A stretch of 64,000 nucleotides of DNA from Actinomycetota bacterium (GTDB lineage Bacteria; Actinomycetota; Actinomycetes; Propionibacteriales; Propionibacteriaceae), in contig JAIUOS010000023.1 of NCBI GenBank assembly GCA_020161755.1, positions 1-64,000 on the forward strand, written 5' to 3'. Under the pieces are notes generated by a model. The model saw only the letters and a program-made list of their open reading frames with translations, was not told where the DNA came from and made no database searches. This document shows positions 57,946 to 64,000 of the stretch, one piece after another (the first letter of the stretch is position 1; every line of letters starts with the position of its first letter). The position numbers were made by a program, and so were the translations under genes.

Positions 57946-58914
57946 TTGATCCACTCGATTCCGCTGGTCATCCCGGGTCTCAACTTCGGGGAGCAGAACA
58001 TCCCGCTCGCGATCGGCATCGTCGTCGTCGCGTCCTTCCTCTTCGCCGGCGGATCGACCATCCAGCACCTCGCGGTCAGCGGCACCGTGGAGAAGGACGC
58101 GGAGAACCGGTCGATGGGCCTGCGCCAGGTGCTCAGCCTGCTGCACAACCCCCGCTGGCTGCTCGGCCTGGCCACCGTCGCGGTCGGCGCCAGCATGCAC
58201 ATCGTCGGGCTGATGCTCGCCCCCGTGACGGTGGTGCAGCCGGTCGGCATCCTCGCGGTGCCGTGGGCGGTGCTGCTGGCGGCCAAGATCCACGGGTTCC
58301 GGCCCACGAAGGTGATCTGGGGCGCGGTTGCGCTCACGATCATCGGCATCGTGGTGTTCACGCTGTTCTCGGCGTCCACGGCCGCCCCCGACACCCAGCT
58401 GCCGCCGACCCGGATCGTCGTCGCCTGCCTGATCGTGTTCGCCTGCGGTGGCCTGCTCGGTTTCTTCGGCCGGTTCGGGTCCCCGGCGGTGCGGTGCCTG
58501 ATGTGGGCTTCGGGCGGCTCCTTCTTCTACGGGCTGTCCTCGGCGATGGTGAAGTCGGTCTCCGAGCTGGTCCGTGAGCCGAACTTCACCGACCGCCCGC
58601 TGTTCTGGATCGTGGCGGTCTTCCTGGTGATCTGCTACGTCGTGGGCGGCTGGATGGTGCAGCAGGGCTACGCCAACGGGCCGGCCGAGATCGTGGTGGG
58701 CTCGATGACCACCACCGACCCGATCGTCGCGGTCACGTTCGGCCTGGCCGTGCTCGGCGAGGGCGCCCTGCTCGGCCCCGGCGACGCGGTCGGGATGGCG
58801 ATCAGCGGCGCGGTCGCGGTCGCCGGCGTGGTGATCCTGTCGCGCTTCCACCCCGACGCGCAGACCAACCAGCCGAAGCCGGTCGCCGAACCGCTCGTAC
58901 CTGCCGAGGAGTAG
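57946..58914 (+). CDS. DMT superfamily transporter
   Basis: A 322-residue protein with about nine to ten membrane helices, resembling the EamA/NIPA-like DMT group. VTVVQPVGILAVPWAVLLAAK and IVVGSMTTTDPIVAVTFGLAVLGEG are the paired repeat ends. Start TTG 57946 with ACAGGT upstream is the only one near the first helix. Substrate unknown; NIPA relatives carry magnesium, others metabolites. Confidence 0.82.
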   Translation: MIHSIPLVIPGLNFGEQNIPLAIGIVVVASFLFAGGSTIQHLAVSGTVEKDAENRSMGLRQVLSLLHNPRWLLGLATVAVGASMHIVGLMLAPVTVVQPVGILAVPWAVLLAAKIHGFRPTKVIWGAVALTIIGIVVFTLFSASTAAPDTQLPPTRIVVACLIVFACGGLLGFFGRFGSPAVRCLMWASGGSFFYGLSSAMVKSVSELVREPNFTDRPLFWIVAVFLVICYVVGGWMVQQGYANGPAEIVVGSMTTTDPIVAVTFGLAVLGEGALLGPGDAVGMAISGAVAVAGVVILSRFHPDAQTNQPKPVAEPLVPAEE

Positions 58915-58947
58915 GACGGACGCCGCCCGCGTCCGGGTCGTTCGGGC

Positions 58948-60219
58948 TCAGCGCGTGCTGTGATGGGCGTCGATCGCCCGGCGGCAGACGTCGAGATACG
59001 CCTGCGCCATCGCGCCGGCGGTCAGTCCGCGGCCTCGCTGCCTCGACGCCGCCGACATCGCCTCCAGTCGCTCCGGGGCGGAGATCAGCTCGGCCATGCC
59101 GGCGGCCAGCGACTCCGGCTCGGGGCCGGTCAGCAGCGCGTTGTCGGGGCCGACACCCACCGTGAGCCGGTCGTCGCAGTACAGGATCGGCGTCCCGGTC
59201 GCGGCGGCCTCGGCCAGCACCATGCCCTGGGTGTCGAAGCGGTAGGAGCCGAGGACGAACACGTCGGCGTCGGCGATCTCCTGGGCGATCAGGTCGGCGT
59301 CATCGAAATGGCCCAAGAAGCGGACCTTGCCGTGCCGCACCCGGGACGCCTGCTGGCGCAGTGACGACTCGGCCGAACCGGTGCCGACGATGTGCAGTTC
59401 CGCGTCGTCTCGTCCGAGGCGGTCGAAGGCGTCGAGGATCACGTCCACCCGCTTCTCCGGGCCGAGCCGCCCGCAGCTGAGGAACCGGGTCACCGGACCG
59501 CGGGGCCGCTTGCGCTGTGCGCGCACGAACGCCTCGGCCACCCCGGACGCCACCACGGTGCCGCGATCGGCCAGCGCGCCGCCGGAGGCGTCCACGATCG
59601 AGTCCACGACGTAGCCGGCCGGCGAGGTGAACCCGTCCACGGCGGACGCGAGACGGGCCAGGCTGCGCCAGTCGCGCCCGGCGAACACCGAATCGGTGGA
59701 CGCCTCCGGGTCGGACGGGTGCCCGACGGCGACCTCGCTGCCCTGGCCGGCCGCGCGGCGCAGCCAGCGTCCGGACCAGTCGAGATAGGTGAGCGAGTTC
59801 AGCCCCGACCACATCGGCGTGGTGCGGTGGGTGCCGACGTAGTTGGAGTGGAACGTGTGCACGTGCGGCACATCCAGGGCCTTGGCGACCGCCGCGGCGA
59901 GGAAGATCGAGCCCCGCTCGTTCTGGGAGTGCACCACGTCGAGGCGGTGGTCGCCGGCGATGCGGCGGGCCAGCCGTCCGCCGACCTGGAGCGAGCACAC
60001 GTGGCTCGGGGTGCCCGGCAGGTGCCAGTACGGCAGCCCCTCCCACGCGCACTCCGTCGGCGGGGTGAGGTGCAGGGCGGGGGCGAACAGCGTCGGGCGG
60101 TGCCCGGCCGCGCTGAGTTGCTGCACCTGCAGCTGGATCGAACGTGCGACGCCACCGGATTCGGGGTAGAAGTCGTCGGTGAACAGTCCGATCTGGAGTT
60201 CGGCGTCCGGCTGCGTCAC
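58948..60219 (-). CDS. Glycosyltransferase family 4 (GT-B fold)
   Basis: A 423-residue enzyme. The N-terminal half has GLFTDDFYPESGGVARSIQLQ and HTFHSNYVGTHRTTP, the C-terminal half FLSCGRLGPEKRVDVILDAF and GSYRFDTQGMVLAEAAATGTPILY, with an E-x7-E-like motif. It may add mannose or glucose to a lipid or small acceptor. GTG 60219. Confidence 0.88.
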   Translation of the reverse strand: MTQPDAELQIGLFTDDFYPESGGVARSIQLQVQQLSAAGHRPTLFAPALHLTPPTECAWEGLPYWHLPGTPSHVCSLQVGGRLARRIAGDHRLDVVHSQNERGSIFLAAAVAKALDVPHVHTFHSNYVGTHRTTPMWSGLNSLTYLDWSGRWLRRAAGQGSEVAVGHPSDPEASTDSVFAGRDWRSLARLASAVDGFTSPAGYVVDSIVDASGGALADRGTVVASGVAEAFVRAQRKRPRGPVTRFLSCGRLGPEKRVDVILDAFDRLGRDDAELHIVGTGSAESSLRQQASRVRHGKVRFLGHFDDADLIAQEIADADVFVLGSYRFDTQGMVLAEAAATGTPILYCDDRLTVGVGPDNALLTGPEPESLAAGMAELISAPERLEAMSAASRQRGRGLTAGAMAQAYLDVCRRAIDAHHSTR

Positions 60220-60249
60220 CGCTTCACCATAGCGGCTGGGAGGCTCCGC

Positions 60250-60933
60250 TCAGCCGGCGACGGCCAGGGCCGACATCTGGTTGCCGCTCGCGGTGGCCAG
60301 GATGATCGTGGACGCGCCCCGCTCGAGCGGGAAGAACAGCCAGCCGGTCGCCTCCTGGCCGGTCTGGAGCGGCAGGCCGTCGAACTTCGGGTTCTGCGAG
60401 CCGGGCGAGGCGTTGGTGGCCTGCACGTCGTTGTTGCCGAACGCCAGGAACGAGTACGAGATCGGACCCTTGTCGGCCGCGAGCCGGATCTCCACCTCCA
60501 GGCCCGAGTCCGTCCACTGGTGCCGCAGCACCTCCCAGCGGCCGTTGTAGCGCTGGTCGGGGGTGACGAACGGCAGGCCGGACGCGGTCGACGTCGCGCC
60601 CGGCGAGGACGCGGACGGTGACGGGGACGAGCCGGCGGTGATGTCCTGCTGGCCGCGCCAGGCGGTGCCGGCCCAGATCAGGCCCGCGACCAGGAGCGCC
60701 ACGACGACCACGACCAGCGGCAGGCGCGAGCGCGGCGGGGCGAACTCGTCGATCTTCACCGACGAGAGCTGCCCACCGATCGGGGTGCTCCGCGGCGGCG
60801 CGACCTGCGGCTCGCGGGCCACGGACGGACGCCCGCCGTCGGACAGGGGGGCAGGGGCCCACCCCGACGGTGGTGCCGAGTGGCCGGCGCCCGGCTGATC
60901 GGCGGGACCGGTGGGGAAATGCTGCTGGCTCAT
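60250..60933 (-). CDS. Membrane-anchored hypothetical protein
   Basis: A 227-residue protein with a Pro-rich cytoplasmic N-terminus (1-78), one helix (LPLVVVVVALLVAGLIWAG), a Ser/Pro linker, and an extracellular beta-rich domain containing WEVLRHQWTDSGLEVEIRLAAD. No family recognised with confidence; the domain resembles DUF4352-like folds. ATG 60933. Confidence 0.7.
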   Translation of the reverse strand: MSQQHFPTGPADQPGAGHSAPPSGWAPAPLSDGGRPSVAREPQVAPPRSTPIGGQLSSVKIDEFAPPRSRLPLVVVVVALLVAGLIWAGTAWRGQQDITAGSSPSPSASSPGATSTASGLPFVTPDQRYNGRWEVLRHQWTDSGLEVEIRLAADKGPISYSFLAFGNNDVQATNASPGSQNPKFDGLPLQTGQEATGWLFFPLERGASTIILATASGNQMSALAVAG

Positions 60934-61044
60934 CGCCGCCAAGGTTACCCGTCGTCCCTGACCGGTTGCTGTGGATAACCTGCCGCGGGGCCGGGGGCTG
61001 TGGACGGGTGACGTCTCTGCGGCACCCCTGCCGAAGATCCGGGT

Positions 61045-62034
61045 GTGAGTGTCTCAGAACCGCTGGCCCGGTTGGCCGTCCGCAGTATCGAAGACCTGGT
61101 GGGGCTGGTGCCCTACCTGATCGGGTTCCATCCCGAGGAGTCCCTGGTGGCGATGGTGCTCGAGAACGGCCGGGTGGCGGTGACCGCCCGGATCGACCTC
61201 GACGCGATCACCGACGCCGGGGCGCTCGACCCCCTGCTGGCCCGGTTGTTCGGGCGCTTCCCCGGCGCGGAGGCCTGGTTCCTCGCCTACACCGACGATG
61301 ATGACCTGGCCTGGCAGGTGCTGGCCGACTGCGTCGAGCTGGCCGGTCTGGTTCGGCTGGGCCGAGTGCTGCAGGTGGGCAGCCACCGGTGGCGTGCCGA
61401 CTGCCCGGACGGGGATTCCGGACGCCTGGCCGGCGTCAGCGCAGCGGCGGCGCAGGCGGCCGTGCTCGGCCTGCCGGCACGCTCATCGCGCCGTGAGCTG
61501 GCGGTGGGGATCGCCGGCCCGCCCGACGCCGAGGTCGAAGCCCTGGTGCGCGAGTTCGATGCGCGGTCGACAGAGCTGGAGGCGATGGGTGTGGTCGCCC
61601 GGCGGCGGCTGTTGAAGCGGTTGTTGGCCCAGAAGCCGCCGCTGGCGTTCGCCGACTGCGTCCGCCTGGCCGTCCTGGTGACCAGCACCGAGGGCCAGCT
61701 CGCCGCGCTGCGGGCGATCCGCTGGCGCAACGCCGACCAACAGCTCGAACGCTGGACGCAGGTGGTGCGCCACTGCCTGACCGGGTGCCGTCCGGTCGTG
61801 CTCGGCCTGCTCGGGCTGGCGGCGTGGCAGACCGGGGACGGCGCGCTGGAGGTGGTGTGCCTGGAGGAGCTGGAGAAGCTCGACCGGGGTTCGCCGGTCG
61901 CGTGGCTGCTCGGGTGGGTCAACAGCGAGGTGGTGCCTCCGCAGGAGTGGGAGGACCAGCGCGAGGCGTGGCTGAGCGCGATCGCCGCCGAGCTCAGAGC
62001 TGGCGACCGACCACCCAGCCCACCGCGTAGGTGA
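61045..62034 (+). CDS. DUF4192 family protein
   Basis: A 329-residue protein. SIEDLVGLVPYLIGFHPEESLVAMVLENGRVAVTARID is the diagnostic N-terminal signature of DUF4192, an actinobacterial family of unknown role. GTG 61045. The 3' end overlaps the convergent VIT1-family gene by 41 bp. Confidence 0.9.
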   Translation: MSVSEPLARLAVRSIEDLVGLVPYLIGFHPEESLVAMVLENGRVAVTARIDLDAITDAGALDPLLARLFGRFPGAEAWFLAYTDDDDLAWQVLADCVELAGLVRLGRVLQVGSHRWRADCPDGDSGRLAGVSAAAAQAAVLGLPARSSRRELAVGIAGPPDAEVEALVREFDARSTELEAMGVVARRRLLKRLLAQKPPLAFADCVRLAVLVTSTEGQLAALRAIRWRNADQQLERWTQVVRHCLTGCRPVVLGLLGLAAWQTGDGALEVVCLEELEKLDRGSPVAWLLGWVNSEVVPPQEWEDQREAWLSAIAAELRAGDRPPSPPRR

Positions 62035-62719
62035 GGCCCATGGCCAGGGTGCCGACCACCACGTTGCGCACGACCGCCCGCCACGTCCCGGCGCCGCCGA
62101 GCCGGGCGCTGACCACACCGGTGATCACCAGGGCCACCAGGACGGCCGCCACGGTGACCGGCAGCCGCACCGCCGCGGGTGCGGACACGATCGCGACGAG
62201 CGGGATGACCGAGCCGGCCAGGAACGCCACCAGCGATGCCCGCGCGGCCGCCCAGGGCGAGACGTGGGTGCCGGCGTCCAGGTTCAGGAACACCTGCGCG
62301 TGCGCGTCCAGGGCGGCGTGGGCGCTGAGCTCCCTGGCGACTTCATCGGCCAGTTCGGGGGAGAGGCCGCGCTCGGCGTAGTGGTCGGCCAGCTGGCGCT
62401 GCTTGCCCTCGGGATCGGTGGCCAGCTCGGCCTCCTGCCGGCGCAGGGCGGCGAGCTCGCTGTCCTTCTGGCTGCTGACCGACACGTACTCGCCGCCGGC
62501 CATCGACAAGGCGCCGGCCACCATGCCGGCGAACCCGGCGATCAGCAGCGCGATCGAGTCGGTGGTGGCGCCGGCGACGCCAAAGACGATGCCGGCGGTG
62601 GAAACGATGCCGTCGTTGGCACCCAGCACGCCCGCCCGCAGCCAGTTCAACCGGTGCGACAGCGACGGCGTCGAACCGGAGGTCGAACCGACCTCTGCGG
62701 TGCCCACGGTGAGTGCCAT
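61994..62719 (-). CDS. VIT1/CCC1 family iron/manganese transporter
   Basis: A 241-residue membrane protein. [27 protein letters not shown] is the family signature, followed by [16 protein letters not shown], a long cytoplasmic metal-binding helix region (about 80-130) with Glu residues, and three C-terminal helices. It exports or stores Fe2+/Mn2+. ATG 62719. A candidate iron box is 44 bp upstream, suggesting response to iron. Confidence 0.92.
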   Translation of the reverse strand: MALTVGTAEVGSTSGSTPSLSHRLNWLRAGVLGANDGIVSTAGIVFGVAGATTDSIALLIAGFAGMVAGALSMAGGEYVSVSSQKDSELAALRRQEAELATDPEGKQRQLADHYAERGLSPELADEVARELSAHAALDAHAQVFLNLDAGTHVSPWAAARASLVAFLAGSVIPLVAIVSAPAAVRLPVTVAAVLVALVITGVVSARLGGAGTWRAVVRNVVVGTLAMGLTYAVGWVVGRQL

Positions 62720-62762
62720 GACACCATCGTTCGCCGGTATCACCCCTAGTCGCAAGCAAGGA

Positions 62763-62774
62763 AAGGCTTGCCTT
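62763..62774 (-). promoter_or_regulatory. Candidate DtxR/IdeR iron box before the VIT1-family gene
   Basis: On the - strand the site reads AAGGCAAGCCTT, an inverted repeat with arms AAGGC/GCCTT, within GGTAAGGCAAGCCTTTCC. It resembles actinobacterial iron boxes (TTAGGTTAGSCTAACCTAA type) only partly. Position 44-55 bp before the ATG is suitable for control. Confidence 0.45.
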
Positions 62775-62886
62775 ACCGGTGTTCGGGGGGCGTCGAACGC
62801 TCCGGTCGTGGGGAATTGTTGGCAGTCGACGCCGGCCGGGCAGGCCCGCGGGACGACGGCGTCCACGCCCGCGACGGGCGATCCGT

Positions 62887-62892
62887 TACCAT
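62887..62892 (+). promoter_or_regulatory. -10 element of the leuS leader transcript
   Basis: TACCAT fits the TANNNT pattern. The leader GTG begins 7 bases later, the usual position of the first transcribed base, implying a leaderless leader peptide. No clear -35 hexamer is seen 17 bp upstream. Confidence 0.5.
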
Positions 62893-62898
62893 TGACGG

Positions 62899-62928
62899 GT
62901 GCACCACGCATCCCTGCTGCTTCGATAG
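62899..62928 (+). CDS. leuS leader peptide with three consecutive Leu codons
   Basis: GTG CAC CAC GCA TCC, then CTG CTG CTT, CGA and TAG encode a nine-residue peptide (M)HHASLLLR. Three Leu codons just before the stop are the hallmark of attenuation by leucyl-tRNA supply. The stop codon touches a strong hairpin, and a terminator lies before leuS. The frame is too short for conventional gene finding. Confidence 0.7.
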   Translation: MHHASLLLR

Positions 62929-62953
62929 CCGCGGCTGCTTTCGCAGTCGCGGC
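62928..62953 (+). promoter_or_regulatory. Attenuator hairpin after the leader peptide
   Basis: GCCGCGGCTGC (62928-62938) and GCAGTCGCGGC (62943-62953) pair over 11 bp with one G-U and a 4-base loop. The right arm is next to the terminator's left arm, so the two could exchange pairing depending on where the ribosome stalls. Confidence 0.65.
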
Positions 62954-62954
62954 G

Positions 62955-62990
62955 GCCCCTGGCGAGCCTGACGGCCCGCGGGGGCTTTTT
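62955..62990 (+). terminator. Attenuator terminator upstream of leuS
   Basis: GCCCC (62955-62959) pairs with GGGGC (62981-62985), followed by TTTTT (62986-62990). The inner stem is imperfect (TGGCG...CGCG). A terminator between a Leu-rich leader peptide and leuS is expected in attenuation. Confidence 0.6.
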
Positions 62991-63017
62991 CATGCCGGTG
63001 ATCAGGGAGATGCGCAG

Positions 63018-64000
63018 ATGAAGGAGAAAGCGGAAGTGACCATCGAACGGGAACGGCTGGGCTACGACGCCGCCGCCGCGCAGGAGAAGTGGCAGCGGTT
63101 CTGGGAGGAGGACGGCACCTTCACCCCGCTCGACGACGGGACGAAGGAACGCCGCTACATGCTCGACATGTTCCCCTACCCGTCCGGCGACCTGCACATG
63201 GGCCACGCCGAGGCGTTCGTGATGGGCGACATCGTGGCCCGCTACTGGCGCCTGCGCGGGTTCGACGTGATGCACCCGATCGGCTGGGACTCCTTCGGCC
63301 TGCCCGCCGAGAACGCCGCCATCGCCCGTGACGCGCACCCCGCCGACTGGACGTACGCCAACATCGAGACCCAGGCCCGCTCGTTCAAGCGGTACGGCCT
63401 GAGCTTCGACTGGTCGCGCCGGCTGCACACCTCCGACCCCGAGTACTACCGCTGGACGCAGTGGCTGTTCCTGCGCTTCTACGAGCGCGGCCTGGCTTAC
63501 CGCAAGGACTCGTTCGTCAACTGGTGCCCCAACGACCAGACCGTGCTGGCCAACGAGCAGGTGGTGCAGGGGCTGTGCGAGCGCTGCGGCGCACTGGTCA
63601 CCAAGCGCAAGCTCACCCAGTGGTACTTCAAGATCACCGACTACGCGCAGCGGCTGCTGGACGACATGGCCGCGATCGAGGGCCACTGGCCCGACCGCGT
63701 GCTGGCCATGCAGCGCAACTGGATCGGCCGCTCCGAGGGCGCGTGGGTCGACTTCGCGATCGAGGGACGCGAGGAGCCGGCCCGGGTGTTCACCACCCGT
63801 CCCGACACCCTCTACGGCGCCACGTTCTTCGTGGTCGCTCCCGAGGCCGCCCTGGCGTCCGAGATCGTGACCGACGCGCAGCGTCCGGCGTTCGAGGAGT
63901 ACCTGGAGGTCACCAAGCGCGCCACCGAGATCGAGCGGCAGAGCTCCGAGCGTCCCAAGACCGGGGTGTTCCTGGGCGTGCACGCGATCAACCCGGTGAA
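63018..64000 (+). CDS. leuS: Leucyl-tRNA synthetase, N-terminal part
   Basis: The first 327 codons, cut by the window end. Class I motif [16 protein letters not shown] gives the HIGH signature as HMGH, and [15 protein letters not shown] and [13 protein letters not shown] follow as in LeuRS, with the editing insertion beginning about residue 235. ATG 63018 is chosen with GGGAGATG upstream. Expression is probably controlled by the leader peptide attenuator, so that low leucyl-tRNA raises LeuRS. Confidence 0.97.
   Translation, partial: MKEKAEVTIERERLGYDAAAAQEKWQRFWEEDGTFTPLDDGTKERRYMLDMFPYPSGDLHMGHAEAFVMGDIVARYWRLRGFDVMHPIGWDSFGLPAENAAIARDAHPADWTYANIETQARSFKRYGLSFDWSRRLHTSDPEYYRWTQWLFLRFYERGLAYRKDSFVNWCPNDQTVLANEQVVQGLCERCGALVTKRKLTQWYFKITDYAQRLLDDMAAIEGHWPDRVLAMQRNWIGRSEGAWVDFAIEGREEPARVFTTRPDTLYGATFFVVAPEAALASEIVTDAQRPAFEEYLEVTKRATEIERQSSERPKTGVFLGVHAINPV

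Overview
The window is high-GC chromosomal DNA with GTG/TTG starts, 1-4 bp start/stop overlaps, an actinobacterial integration host factor (mIHF), a PriA without helicase motifs, CrtYc/CrtYd split lycopene cyclase and mycothiol-group housekeeping genes. This points to an actinobacterium. Propionibacteriales is my best guess, but that is inference from gene content and not tested.

Layout. (1) 1-13578: one long forward housekeeping block, carA(end)-carB-pyrD-pyrF-mihF-gmk-rpoZ-coaBC-metK-priA-fmt-rsmB, covering pyrimidine synthesis, GMP kinase, RNA polymerase omega, CoA, SAM, restart primosome, initiator tRNA formylation and rRNA methylation. (2) 13588-16273: a ROK repressor divergent from a sugar ABC transporter. 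A perfect operator-like palindrome and a promoter lie between them. The permease stops after 58 residues at a 19-bp sequence shared with the truncated 3' end of a DUF1501 gene on the other strand: a rearrangement breakpoint or an assembly join. (3) 16255-19325: exported DUF1800/DUF1501 pair with a good promoter. (4) 19420-31669: bifunctional-nuclease-domain protein, a hybrid histidine kinase ending in ANTAR, a CarH-type B12 photoreceptor repressor, then TspO-like-idi-crtE-crtI-crtB-crtYc-crtYd-crtU, a light-regulated pathway expected to make isorenieratene. (5) 31677-37856: SCO1664/phosphatase pair, MoxR-like ATPase with VWA partner, zinc-ribbon and DinB proteins. (6) 37874-41587: accessory stretch ending at tRNA-Ala(GGC), with a membrane protein, HIT protein, DUF1963 remnant, VapBC with an abnormal VapC tail, and an overlapping HigA-MntA-HepT trio. 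(7) 41613-49367: PAP2, OsmC, M23 peptidase, PQQ-type sugar dehydrogenase lipoprotein, glycogen phosphorylase, FAD oxidoreductase. (8) 49442-53809: nadC-nadB-nadA with an NrtR-like regulator. (9) 54193-62719: DUF2207, FUSC, membrane-anchored AlbA_2, DMT transporter, glycosyltransferase, DUF4192 and VIT1-family transporter under a candidate iron box. (10) 62887-64000: leuS preceded by an apparently leaderless Leu-codon attenuator.

The most distinctive themes are: several unrelated palindromic repeat families, three of which lie in frame inside coding sequences (CrtYc, NadB, the VWA protein); the light/B12-regulated aromatic carotenoid cluster; the three-gene toxin-antitoxin operon; the leuS leader; and the 16.26-kb junction with both flanking genes truncated. 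No CRISPR array, prophage, rRNA or complete insertion sequence was seen.
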